18,772 bases of DNA from Opitutaceae bacterium (GCA_005786775.1 SYDD01000008.1:1-18772); one strand, 5' to 3'. Shown: positions 7,957-15,589, counted from the first letter of the stretch. Notes: a model not told the origin generated them from the sequence alone. Numbers and translations are program-made.

Positions 7957-9315
7957 ATGGGTTTCTTCGACCGCTTCGCTGCCCGGAAGCCGGCTCCCGG
8001 CCCCGGGTCGCTCCCAGCCGCCGCCGGGGAGCCGGCGCCCGTCGGCCCTGCGGGCAGCGTCCAAGCGCGGCTGCTCGCCGCCCGCGAACGCCTCGAAGCG
8101 CGCGACCTACCCGGCGCCCTCGCGGTCTACGAGGAGGTGCTCGCCGGCCCGGCCGGGGACCGCGCCGACGTGCTCGTCACCATCTCCGGCGACCTCGGCG
8201 CCTCCGGCCACTTAGCGCCCATTGTCGAGTTGATCGCCCCGCGTTACGATGCGGACCGGCACGGTCCCGCGACCGGCCTCAACCTCATTCAGGCCTACCT
8301 CGCACTCGGCAACGCCGACGCCGCCCAGCACGTGCTGGACATCCTCTTCGCCCTCAATCGGCCGGAGCTGGAGGACCGGCTTCACGGCTTCTCCAACGCC
8401 ATCGCAGAACTGCTCGCCGCCCCGGATGCAGGGGCGGGGGCCGCGGGAGCTTCCGGCGCGGATGGCGCGCCGAAGATCGGGCTCATCACCGTGAGTAAGC
8501 CGGTGTGGTTCTATGGCCTCGAGCCCCTCGCCGCGCAGGTGCTGGCGCCCAAGGGGGGGCGGCTCCGCCGCATCGCCTTCACCCAGCTCGCCCAGCCCGG
8601 CGTGACCCCTTCCGCTGAGGCCTTGCGCGGCCCGGAGGACGAAATTGCCCGCCTCAGCCGCGCGTTACCGCTCTGGTTCGCGGAGACTTTCTCCTTCGCC
8701 GCCCTCTACCAGGCGGTCGCCGCGGTCGCCTTCCAGGCCGGGGCCGAGGGGCCCGCGGGGAACCATCCGGTGGTCTTCTCCTCCGAGTGGACGCCCGAGA
8801 ACCTCCGCCAGCTGGTCGAGACCCACGGCGAGGAGCTCGACTACATTGTCACCGGCTCGCTGCGGGTTGCCGCGGGCGACCACGAGGTCGTGCTCCGCGT
8901 CTGGGAGGTGAAGGGGCTGCGGGAGCGCAAGGTATTCTCGGCGCGCTGGGCGCCCTCCAACGCGGATGCCGTCCTTGCGCGCCTCCACGCTGACGTGCGA
9001 GCCTACATGGAATGGTCGCCAGCGAGCGCGGCCTACGCCTACGTGATCCCTTCGCAGCCGCGGGCGTGGCTCGACACCCTCGGCGCCTCGCTCGGGCTGT
9101 TCCTAGCCGAGAAATCCGTGCTACCGCCCACCTGCCTCGCGCCTGTTGCGGCCGATCTCGCGGCGGCCGGCGCCCGCGCCGCCGGCAGCGAAGGCGCCGC
9201 CCTGGCTTACCTCACCCTGCGTGCCCGCGCCCGGCAGCTCGGCCTCGCCGAGGCGCCCCTCGCTCCGCTGGCCCGTTCCCCGCTGGTCCAATCGGCCCGG
9301 GAACTTCTGGGCTGA
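7957..9315 (+). CDS. Unrecognised protein with N-terminal helical (TPR-like) region and a possible TolB-like domain
   Basis: I do not recognise this 452-residue protein as a named family. It starts MGFFDRFAARKP, a short amphipathic head without a signal peptide, followed by a Pro/Ala/Gly-rich linker. Residues of about 35-150 are helical and Ala/Leu-rich (AARERLEARDLPGALAVYEEVL, then LIQAYLALGNADAAQHVLD), consistent with two or three degenerate TPR-like hairpins. Residues of about 172-350 form a distinct alpha/beta region starting KIGLITVSKPVWFYGLE. It contains DYIVTGSLRVAAGDHEVVLRV, which resembles the YxxxGSxxxxGxxxxVxxxL pattern of TolB-N/FlgO-like domains; this is only a pattern-level resemblance. 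Start ATG 7957 follows a pyrimidine-rich leader with no Shine-Dalgarno. It lies 58 nt after the nucleotidase gene and 15 nt before the next, so it is probably co-transcribed. The location appears cytoplasmic. Confidence 0.85.
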   Translation: MGFFDRFAARKPAPGPGSLPAAAGEPAPVGPAGSVQARLLAARERLEARDLPGALAVYEEVLAGPAGDRADVLVTISGDLGASGHLAPIVELIAPRYDADRHGPATGLNLIQAYLALGNADAAQHVLDILFALNRPELEDRLHGFSNAIAELLAAPDAGAGAAGASGADGAPKIGLITVSKPVWFYGLEPLAAQVLAPKGGRLRRIAFTQLAQPGVTPSAEALRGPEDEIARLSRALPLWFAETFSFAALYQAVAAVAFQAGAEGPAGNHPVVFSSEWTPENLRQLVETHGEELDYIVTGSLRVAAGDHEVVLRVWEVKGLRERKVFSARWAPSNADAVLARLHADVRAYMEWSPASAAYAYVIPSQPRAWLDTLGASLGLFLAEKSVLPPTCLAPVAADLAAAGARAAGSEGAALAYLTLRARARQLGLAEAPLAPLARSPLVQSARELLG

Positions 9316-9330
9316 ACCCTTTTTCCCCGT

Positions 9331-10653
9331 ATGCACCCCGCGCCTGTCCCGTTGCTCGTCGCCTTCCTCGCGCTGACGTCTGGCCTGCCGGCGCAGCGGA
9401 TCGTCCGCGGCCCCTACCTCCAGCTCGGCACCCCGGACAGCGTGGTGGTGCGCTGGCGGACCGATGTGCCCACCGAGAGCGTCGTCCGCGTGGGTGCGGA
9501 TCCGGCACGTCTAGACCGCGCGGTGCAGCCCAAAGGCAAGACCACCGAGCACATCGTCCACATCGGTGGCCTGCAGCCGGCCACCCGTTACCATTATGCC
9601 GTTGGCCACGCCGCGGGACCGCTGGCGGAAGGCGCCGGGACGATCGTAACCTCACCGCCGCACGGTACCCGCCGGCCGATTCGCACTTGGGTTGTCGGCG
9701 ACGCCGGCACCGCCGGCTCGAAGGGTTACGAGGGCCAGCAGGCCGCCGTCCGCGACGCCTACCTCCGCTTCACGGGCGAGCGCCACACGGACGTCTTCCT
9801 GCAGCTCGGCGACAATGCCTACAACACCGGCACCGACGCGGAGCACCAGGTCGCGGTCTTCGACGTCTACCGCGATATTCTCCGCCGCACCGTCACCTGG
9901 CCCACCCTTGGCAACCACGACGCGGGCTCCGCGACCTCCGTCACCCAGTCCGGCGTCTATTTCGACATCTTCACCCTGCCGACCCGCGCGCAGGCGGGCG
10001 GGCTGATGTCGGGCACCGAGGCCTACTACTCCTTCGACTACGGCAACATCCACTTCGTGTGCCTCGACTCCCACGACTCCGACCGCTCGCCGGACGGAGC
10101 GATGCTCACTTGGCTGCGGCACGACCTGGCGGCGACGAAGCAGGACTGGATCATCGCCTACTTCCACCACCCGCCGTACACCAAGGGCTCGCACGACTCC
10201 AACGTGGAGCGGACGCTGGTCGAGATGCGCGAGAACGCGCTGCCGATCCTCGAGGCGGGCGGGGTGGACCTTTGCCTCACCGGCCACAGCCACTCCTACG
10301 AGCGCTCGTTCCTGATCGACCGGCACTACGGCAAGCAGGACTCCTTCACGGCGGCGATGAAGGTGAACGGCGGCGACGGCCGGCCGGACGGCACCGGGCC
10401 CTACCGCAAGGCGACCCTTGGGCGGGGCGTGCACGAGGGCGCGGTGTACATCGTGGCGGGCAGCTCGGGGAAGATCACGGGCAAGACCGAGAAGACGGCG
10501 GCGCGCGGCTTCCTCGACCACCCCGCGATGTTCCTCTCCCTCTACCGGCTCGGCTCGCTCGTGCTCGATGTGGACGGCAACCGGCTGGACGCGGCTTTCC
10601 TCACCGAGCAGGGCGAGCGGCTCGACCACTTCACGATCCTCAAGGGCAAGTGA
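9331..10653 (+). CDS. Secreted purple acid phosphatase-like metallophosphoesterase
   Basis: The 440-residue product has a signal peptide (VPLLVAFLALTSGLPA) and then a fibronectin III-like N-terminal domain (about 25-115: VRGPYLQLGTPDSVVVRW, GLQPATRYHYAV). The catalytic domain carries all purple-acid-phosphatase metal ligands: Asp124 (VVGDAGT), Asp161 and Tyr164 (GDNAYNTG), Asn195-His196 (GNHDAG), His279/His280 (YFHHPPYTKG), and His319/His321 (GHSHSYER). The tyrosine in GDxxY is the charge-transfer ligand that gives these Fe-containing enzymes their colour, and GHxHxYER is a family signature. Expected activity: hydrolysis of phosphate mono- or diesters outside the cytoplasm. It is the second exported phosphoesterase in the block, separated from the first by one gene. 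ATG 9331 begins the signal peptide and lacks a Shine-Dalgarno. Gaps of 15 nt upstream and 25 nt downstream support an operon. Confidence 0.93.
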   Translation: MHPAPVPLLVAFLALTSGLPAQRIVRGPYLQLGTPDSVVVRWRTDVPTESVVRVGADPARLDRAVQPKGKTTEHIVHIGGLQPATRYHYAVGHAAGPLAEGAGTIVTSPPHGTRRPIRTWVVGDAGTAGSKGYEGQQAAVRDAYLRFTGERHTDVFLQLGDNAYNTGTDAEHQVAVFDVYRDILRRTVTWPTLGNHDAGSATSVTQSGVYFDIFTLPTRAQAGGLMSGTEAYYSFDYGNIHFVCLDSHDSDRSPDGAMLTWLRHDLAATKQDWIIAYFHHPPYTKGSHDSNVERTLVEMRENALPILEAGGVDLCLTGHSHSYERSFLIDRHYGKQDSFTAAMKVNGGDGRPDGTGPYRKATLGRGVHEGAVYIVAGSSGKITGKTEKTAARGFLDHPAMFLSLYRLGSLVLDVDGNRLDAAFLTEQGERLDHFTILKGK

Positions 10654-10678
10654 CCTCCCCCCGCCCCGCCCCCCGCTG

Positions 10679-11623
10679 ATGCTGCCCTCGCGCTCGGGCT
10701 CGTTCCCGCTGTTCCGGTTCGCCGGCGTCCGCGTCTACCTCCACTGGTGGTGGTTCCTGTTCGCGGCGGTGGACCTGAGCGTGCGGACGCGCGCGTACAC
10801 GTCGTTCGCGTGGAACGTCGCCGAGTACCTTTCGCTCTTCGGCATCGTGCTGCTGCACGAGTTCGGCCACGCGCTCGCCTGCCGGCAGACCGGGGGCAAG
10901 GCGGACGAGATCATCCTTTGGCCCCTCGGCGGCGTGGCGTTCGTGCAACCGCCGCCGCGCCCCGCGGCCGAGCTCTGGAGCATCGCGGCCGGCCCGCTGG
11001 TCAACGTGCTGCTGATCCCGGTGATCCTCGGGCTCTCGTGGGCGCGCTCTCAGTTCGGCTGGGGATTAGATAGTCCGGATTACCGACGCTTCCTCACCGC
11101 GATCTTCTGGATCAACTCGGGCCTACTCGCATTCAACCTGGTGCCGGTCTACCCGCTCGACGGCGGGCAGATGCTGCGGTCGATCCTCTGGTTCTTCGTC
11201 GGCCGCGCGCGCAGCCTGCGCATCGCCGCCATCTCCGGCGCCATCGGCGTGGTCGGGCTCGCCGCCACGCTGCTCGTGCTGCAGCCCCAGCGCTGGCTCT
11301 TCACGCTCCTGATCACGGGTTTCCTCGCCTCGCATTGCCTCCGCGGCTTCCGCCACGCCCGCCAGCTGCAGGCGCTTGAGCGCCTGCCCCGCCACCCGGG
11401 GTTCTCCTGCCCTGAGTGCCGAATGTCCCCCCCGGGCGGCCCCCTCTGGCGCTGTCCCGGCTGCCAGCAGGGTTTCGACCCGTTCTCCACCGGCGGCCTT
11501 TGCCCGCACTGCGGGACCGCGCGCCAGATCATCCCCTGCCCGCACTGCGGCACCGATCACCCGGCCTCCGCCTGGGGCCTCGCCCCGCGCGCCGGCCCCG
11601 GCGGGCGGGTGATCGACATCTGA
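10679..11623 (+). CDS. M50 (site-2 protease family) membrane zinc metalloprotease with C-terminal zinc ribbons
   Basis: The 314-residue integral membrane protein opens with the M50B-type FRFAGVRVYLHWWW. The first catalytic motif is HEFGH (His60, Glu61, His64) and the second is NLVPVYPLDGG (Asn153, Asp161), giving the zinc ligands and catalytic base of intramembrane-cleaving site-2 proteases. Several hydrophobic segments extend to about residue 225. The cytosolic-type tail has four CxxC knuckles (244/247, 259/262, 275/278, 287/290: CPEC, CPGC, CPHC, CPHC), as expected for two zinc ribbons. Family members cleave transmembrane segments of anti-sigma factors or other substrates; no anti-sigma/sigma pair is encoded in this window, so the substrate is unknown. 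ATG 10679 was chosen because it directly precedes the conserved N-terminus; the frame is open further upstream inside the phosphatase gene. It lies 14 nt before the methyltransferase gene. Confidence 0.92.
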   Translation: MLPSRSGSFPLFRFAGVRVYLHWWWFLFAAVDLSVRTRAYTSFAWNVAEYLSLFGIVLLHEFGHALACRQTGGKADEIILWPLGGVAFVQPPPRPAAELWSIAAGPLVNVLLIPVILGLSWARSQFGWGLDSPDYRRFLTAIFWINSGLLAFNLVPVYPLDGGQMLRSILWFFVGRARSLRIAAISGAIGVVGLAATLLVLQPQRWLFTLLITGFLASHCLRGFRHARQLQALERLPRHPGFSCPECRMSPPGGPLWRCPGCQQGFDPFSTGGLCPHCGTARQIIPCPHCGTDHPASAWGLAPRAGPGGRVIDI

Positions 11624-11637
11624 AATCCCACTGCCCG

Positions 11638-12390
11638 ATGCCCCCATCCCGCCTCCTGCCCACCCTCCTCGTCCTCGCGGCCGCGCTGCCCGCCGCCACC
11701 CCGTCCGCCCCCCCGGCTTCCGCGGCGCCGCCCGCGGCCCGGTACGAGGCCGGCCCCCGCACCCGCGACGGCATCGGCAAATACTACTTCGGCCGCGAGA
11801 TCTCCCAGGTGATGGGCCACCTGGGGGCCGGCTGGCTGGAACGCGCCGAGCGCGAGGAGGAGGAGCGCACCGACCTGCTCCTCGAGGCGCTGCGCCTGCG
11901 GCCGGGCGACGTGGTCGCCGACTTCGGGGCCGGCAGCGGGTACTTCACCTGGCGCATCGCGCAACGCGTCGGGCCCGCCGGGCGCGTCCACGCGGTCGAG
12001 GTCCAGCCGCTGATGCTCGAGTTGCTCCAGGCCAACCTCACGCGTCGTGGCCTCGCGGATCGCGTGCTGCCCGTGCTCGGGACGGCGAGCGACCCGAAGC
12101 TGCCGGAGGGCGCCCTCGACCTCATCTTGCTGGTCGATGTCTACCACGAGCTGGAATTCCCCTTCGAGGTCACGGCCGCGCTCGCGCGCGCGCTCAAGCC
12201 GGGCGGCCGGCTGGTGCTGGTCGAGTACCGCGGCGAGGACCCGGAGGTGCCGATCAAGCCCCTGCACAAGATGACCGTCGCGCAGGTGCGGCGGGAGCTG
12301 GCCGTGCACCCGCTGGAGTTTGTCGAGAACCTCGGCGTGCTGCCCCGCCAGCACCTGCTGGTGTTCCGCCGGCCCGCGGCGCCGCGCTGA
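11638..12390 (+). CDS. Class I SAM-dependent methyltransferase with N-terminal signal peptide
   Basis: The product is 250 residues. The N-terminus MPPSRLLPTLLVLAAALPAATPS is a convincing Sec signal peptide and is followed by a Pro/Ala linker. The Rossmann-type domain contains motif I VADFGAGSG (residues 93-101, SAM-binding glycine loop), an acidic end of strand 2 (VHAVEVQP), then LILLVDVYHELEFP and LKPGGRLVLVEYRGED, all typical of class I methyltransferases. The conserved region GREISQVMGHLGAGWLER and the VPIKPLHKMT segment mark a subfamily I associate with exported proteins in Verrucomicrobia and Planctomycetes; this is recalled, not searched. Methylation outside the cytoplasm is puzzling because SAM is not expected there. 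The frame is open upstream, but ATG 11638 follows the previous stop by 14 nt and starts the signal peptide. It is the last gene of the plus-strand block, ending head-on against rarD. Confidence 0.9.
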   Translation: MPPSRLLPTLLVLAAALPAATPSAPPASAAPPAARYEAGPRTRDGIGKYYFGREISQVMGHLGAGWLERAEREEEERTDLLLEALRLRPGDVVADFGAGSGYFTWRIAQRVGPAGRVHAVEVQPLMLELLQANLTRRGLADRVLPVLGTASDPKLPEGALDLILLVDVYHELEFPFEVTAALARALKPGGRLVLVEYRGEDPEVPIKPLHKMTVAQVRRELAVHPLEFVENLGVLPRQHLLVFRRPAAPR

Positions 12391-13299
12391 TCACGCCCGC
12401 GCGCGGCGGGTGGCGAGGAGGTTGTCGGCCGTGTAGAGGGCCAGCGCCGCCCAGATGAAGGCGAAGCTCAGGGCGCGTTCCCGGGTGAATGGCTCGCGGT
12501 AGACCCACACGCCGAGCGCGAGCTGCAGCGAGGGCGCGAGGTACTGCAGCAGCCCGAGGGTAGTCAGCCGGATCCGGCGCGCGCCGTAACCGAACAGCAG
12601 CAGCGGGATGGTCGTGATGACGCCCGCGCTGAGCAGCAGGGCGTGCGTCGGTCCGTCCACGCGCCCGAGGGCGCCCTGGCCGGCGAGCTGGTACCAGACG
12701 AGGGCGCCGGCCGCGAGGGGCAGGAGCAGTAGCGTCTCGACGGTGAGGGCGGGCAGGGCGGCGAGGGGCGAGCGCTTGCGCATCAGGCCGTAACCGCCCC
12801 AGGTCGCCGCGAGCGCGAGGGCGATCCACGGCGGGCGGCCCGCCTGCGCGATCATCAGGCCCACGCCCACGGCGGCGCTCGCGATCGCCACCCACTGGGT
12901 CCGCCGCAGGTGCTCGTGCAGCACGAAGCGGCCGGCGGCGACGTTCACCAACGGGACGAGGAAGTAGCCGAGGCTGGTCTCGATGACGTGGCCCGCATTG
13001 ACGCCCCAGACGTAGATCAGCCAGTTGCCGGTGAGCAGGAGGGCCGAGAGGAGATGGGGCCCGAGGGAGCGCCCGGTCCGGCACGCGGCCCAGACGGTGC
13101 CGAGGTCGCCCTGCCGCGCGGTCAGCGCGAGCAGCACGACCAGCGACCAGACGAAGCGGTGCGCGATGAGCTCGAGGGCCGGGATGCCGTGCAGGCGCGT
13201 CCAGTAAAGCGGGACCAGCCCCCAGAGCAGGTAGGCGCCACAGGCGGCCAGCGCTCCGGCGCGCGCCTCGTTCCCGGCCGGTGTTGCCGGCGGGTTCAC
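12391..13299 (-). CDS. rarD: RarD, EamA-family (DMT superfamily) transporter
   Basis: The 302-residue product is a ten-helix drug/metabolite transporter of the RarD subgroup. Typical RarD stretches are GAYLLWGLVPLYW, HRFVWSLVVLL, TGNWLIYVWGVN, ETSLGYFLVPL, LRRTQWVAIASAAVGV, and LLLFGYGARRIRLTTLGLLQY, ending in PFTRERALSFAFIWAALALYTAD. Its length matches the family (about 290-300). RarD proteins were first linked to chloramphenicol resistance, but the natural substrate is generally unclear. The start is GTG at 13299-13297; no ATG lies close to the conserved beginning, and no Shine-Dalgarno is evident. It follows the lipoprotein gene by 25 nt and is probably co-transcribed with it. Its TGA (12393-12391) directly abuts the methyltransferase TGA on the other strand. 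Confidence 0.95.
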   Translation of the reverse strand: MNPPATPAGNEARAGALAACGAYLLWGLVPLYWTRLHGIPALELIAHRFVWSLVVLLALTARQGDLGTVWAACRTGRSLGPHLLSALLLTGNWLIYVWGVNAGHVIETSLGYFLVPLVNVAAGRFVLHEHLRRTQWVAIASAAVGVGLMIAQAGRPPWIALALAATWGGYGLMRKRSPLAALPALTVETLLLLPLAAGALVWYQLAGQGALGRVDGPTHALLLSAGVITTIPLLLFGYGARRIRLTTLGLLQYLAPSLQLALGVWVYREPFTRERALSFAFIWAALALYTADNLLATRRARA

Positions 13300-13324
13300 G
13301 ATCGGGCGCGTCCGCGGCCAGTGC

Positions 13325-13585
13325 TCACCGGGCCAGCTTGCGGTCGAACTGGTAGCGGGCGTCGAATTCTTGCGCGGCCTGCGTCTGCGCGGCCGCTTCG
13401 GCCACGCCCTGCGCCTTCAGCTCGGCTAGCCGCTTGTCCATCCAGCGCTGCCGGAAGGTGGCCTCGACTTCGCTCGAGATCGCCGTGCTCTCCCGGGGCT
13501 TCTGGGACTTGCGAAACAGGGAGCAGCCGGAAGTGGTTACGGCCAGGAGGGCCAGAGCGGCGGTGAGGAAAAAGTGCTGGGTCAT
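13325..13585 (-). CDS. Small predicted lipoprotein, unknown function
   Basis: The 86-residue product starts MTQHFFLTAALALLAVTTSGC. It has a lysine-free but hydrophobic signal segment and a lipobox-like TTSGC with the lipidated cysteine at residue 21. The mature part is about 66 residues, highly charged and Ala/Gln-rich, and predicted helical (EATFRQRWMDKRLAELKAQG then AAAQTQAAQEFDARYQFDRK). I do not recognise the family. The likely position is anchored in the inner or outer membrane facing the periplasm, perhaps as a coiled-coil or structural protein. The ATG at 13585-13583 was chosen because it begins the signal peptide; the frame is open about 50 codons further upstream with no plausible protein sequence. 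It sits 162 nt after marC and 25 nt before rarD. Confidence 0.8.
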   Translation of the reverse strand: MTQHFFLTAALALLAVTTSGCSLFRKSQKPRESTAISSEVEATFRQRWMDKRLAELKAQGVAEAAAQTQAAQEFDARYQFDRKLAR

Positions 13586-13747
13586 TTTCTCGGCAGGGGA
13601 GGGGACTGTAGGGTCCTCGGGGCCGACCGCGAGGAAACTTTCGCGGGCGGGGGCTTTGTTTTGCCCCGGAGGAGCGTGCCGCCCCACTGGCGGCCGTAGG
13701 GCGGACGAACCTTCCCGGCCCAAGCTGCGCCTCACGGAGCGCCCGCC
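13586..13747 (-). other. Intergenic region between MarC-family gene and lipoprotein gene with several short hairpins
   Basis: Three perfect short inverted repeats can be read: GCCGCC/GGCGGC at 13678-13694 (6 bp, 5-nt loop), GGGGC/GCCCC at 13650-13667 (5 bp, T-rich loop) and CCGCGA/TCGCGG at 13627-13646 (6 bp, 8-nt loop). None is followed by a T-run on the minus strand, so a classical intrinsic terminator is not demonstrated. The region presumably holds the MarC gene 3' end and the promoter of the lipoprotein-rarD pair. I cannot point to a convincing -35/-10 pair. Confidence 0.4.
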
Positions 13748-14428
13748 TCAGGCCGATCCGAAGGCGTCACGTACCGCGCGAAGCACGGCGGGGTCGGTGA
13801 TGATCCCGAGCACGCCGTTGACGACGAACTGGATGCCGATGCAGAGGATGAGGAAGCCCATCACCTTCGACAGGGCGTTCATCCCGTTCGCACCGATGAC
13901 CTGCGTGATGCGCTCCGAGAGGCGCAGGGTGGCGTAGGAGATCGCGGCCACGATCGCGATACCGAGGATGATGGCCGCGTAGTCCAGCAGGCCGCGCGCG
14001 AGGGAGGTGAAGCCGACAGTGACGGCGATCGAGCCCGGGCCGCTGAGCATCGGCATCGCGAGCGGCGAGAAGGACACGTCGCGCTTGGCCCGCGCCGCCT
14101 CCTCCGCCGGATCGCCCGCGCCCCGGCCCCGTGGCGCGCCCACCAGCATCGCCGAGCCGATGCCCGCTACCAGCAGGCCGCCTGCGATGCGCAGGCCGGG
14201 GATCGAGATGCCGAAGAAATTCATGATGAACGTCCCGCCGATGAGGAAGCTCACCAAAATCGCCACCATATAAAGGCAGGCGCGCCGGAGCTGGGCCAGG
14301 CGGTACGCCGGCGTGTCGCCCTCGGTGATCGCGAGGAAGGTCGGCGCCGAGGCGAGCGGGTTTACCACCGGCAGGAGCGCGATGATCGTGCCGAGGATAA
14401 GTTCCCAGAAGTGGCTCACAGGCTGCAT
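13748..14428 (-). CDS. MarC-family integral membrane protein
   Basis: The 226-residue product is a six-helix MarC/UPF0056 protein. Family features include LLPVVNPLASAPTFLAITEG near the N-terminus, FGISIPGLRIAGGLLVAGIGSAML, the strongly conserved SPLAMPMLSGPGSIAVTVG in the middle, and GMNALSKVMGFLILCIGIQFVVNG at the end. Despite the name, MarC is not needed for multiple antibiotic resistance in E. coli; its transport function is unsettled. A loop with APRGRGAGDPAEEAARAKRD between helices 3 and 4 is usual in position. The start is ambiguous: ATG at 14428 gives MQPVSHFWELI, while TTG at 14437 adds three residues. I prefer the ATG. It lies 43 nt after the dusB stop in the same direction and may be in one operon with it. 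Confidence 0.92.
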   Translation of the reverse strand: MQPVSHFWELILGTIIALLPVVNPLASAPTFLAITEGDTPAYRLAQLRRACLYMVAILVSFLIGGTFIMNFFGISIPGLRIAGGLLVAGIGSAMLVGAPRGRGAGDPAEEAARAKRDVSFSPLAMPMLSGPGSIAVTVGFTSLARGLLDYAAIILGIAIVAAISYATLRLSERITQVIGANGMNALSKVMGFLILCIGIQFVVNGVLGIITDPAVLRAVRDAFGSA

Positions 14429-14471
14429 CCCACTCAAGGCATCCGGAACGCCGCCCGGCGCAAGCCCCCGC

Positions 14472-15584
14472 CTACCAGACGTCCACCGGACCGCGCGGCA
14501 CCGGGATGGCGTCCCGTTCCCCGTCCACCACTTCCGCCGGATCGCGCAGGAACGACGGCACGAGCGGAGCCGGGGCGAATTTCGGCAGCAGTTGCCCCGC
14601 CTCGTCGCAGAACTGGCGCCGCCACTCGAGGAACTCCGCCAGCGCCGCCTCGAAGTCCGCGCGCGTCTCCATCGCGAGCAGACGCCGCTTGAGCGGCTTC
14701 GCCGGCCCGAAGCGCTTCGCGTACCAGGGTGCGATGCGCCGGAACAGGCGCGTTCCGTGCGCCTCCCCGTGGAACGCGCACACCCGGTCGTAATGCCGCC
14801 GCAGCACGCGCAGCCGCTCCGCTAGGTCCGGCTCCGGCAGCAGCTCGCCCGTGCGGAGCAGGTGTTCCGTCCGCCGGAAGATCCACGGGTCGTAGAACGC
14901 CCCGCGCCCGACGCTCACCCCCGCGCACCCCGTCTCGCGCAGCATATGCCGCGCGCCCTCCGGCGTCGTCACGTCGCCGTTGCCGATGACCGGGATCGCC
15001 CGCACCGTCGCGACCACGGCCCGGATGCCGGCCAGGTTCACGCCGCCGCTGAAGCCCTGCGCCCGCGTGCGCCCGTGGACGAACACGGCCGCTACGCCCG
15101 CGTCCTCCAGCACGCGCGCGAGGTCGGGCGCGGTCAGGTTGTCCTCGTCCCAGCCCAGCCGCATCTTGGCCGTCACCGGGATGCGCACCGCTGCCACCAT
15201 CCCGCGCACGAGCGCCGCGGTGCGGTCGAGCTCGGTCATCATCGCGGAGCCGCCGCCGACGCGGACGACCTTCCGCACGGGGCAGCCCATATTGATGTCG
15301 ACGGCGTCGGCGCCGAGTTCCTGGCAGCGCACGGCGGCGTCGCGCATCTCCTCGGGCACGCTGCCGAAGAGCTGGATGGAGAAGGGCCGGTCGTCGGGGG
15401 CGGAGGCCGCGAGGCGCAGGGCGGCGGGGCTGCGCTCGAGGAGGGAACGCGCGTTGATCAGGTCGGTGGTGGTCCAGCCGAGGCCGCCGAGCTCGCGGAT
15501 GGTCTGCCGCATCGGCAGGTTGGTGTAACCCGCCAGCGGCGAGAGACACAGGTTCGAGGCGAGGGTGTGAGGGCCGATCCGCAC
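14472..15584 (-). CDS. dusB: tRNA-dihydrouridine synthase, DusB/NifR3 type
   Basis: This 370-residue flavoenzyme reduces specific uridines in the tRNA D-loop using FMN and NADPH. Family motifs appear in order: LSPLAGYTNLPMRQ (FMN-binding start of the TIM barrel), IQLFGSVPEEM, DINMGCPVRKV with the catalytic Cys101, GGGSAMM, VTAKMRLGWDEDN, VFVHGRTRAQGFSGGVN and VIGNGDVTTPEGARHML, then GCAGVSVGRGAFYDPWIF (phosphate-binding), and a C-terminal helical tRNA-binding domain. The frame stays open far upstream, through the neighbouring patB gene, but that part is not protein-like. GTG at 15584-15582 begins MRIGPHTLASN just before the conserved part and leaves a 5-nt gap after patB, so the two are surely co-transcribed. 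The pairing of DusB with a C-S lyase is probably only operon convenience. Assignment to DusB rather than DusA/C is likely but not certain. Confidence 0.94.
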   Translation of the reverse strand: MRIGPHTLASNLCLSPLAGYTNLPMRQTIRELGGLGWTTTDLINARSLLERSPAALRLAASAPDDRPFSIQLFGSVPEEMRDAAVRCQELGADAVDINMGCPVRKVVRVGGGSAMMTELDRTAALVRGMVAAVRIPVTAKMRLGWDEDNLTAPDLARVLEDAGVAAVFVHGRTRAQGFSGGVNLAGIRAVVATVRAIPVIGNGDVTTPEGARHMLRETGCAGVSVGRGAFYDPWIFRRTEHLLRTGELLPEPDLAERLRVLRRHYDRVCAFHGEAHGTRLFRRIAPWYAKRFGPAKPLKRRLLAMETRADFEAALAEFLEWRRQFCDEAGQLLPKFAPAPLVPSFLRDPAEVVDGERDAIPVPRGPVDVW

Positions 15585-15589
15585 GGGCG

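Noticed and set aside
9296..9324. Possible hairpin GCCC/GGGC followed by five T residues before the phosphatase gene
   Set aside because: The short stem lies in the coding end of the upstream gene and the T-run is part of a pyrimidine leader seen before other starts.
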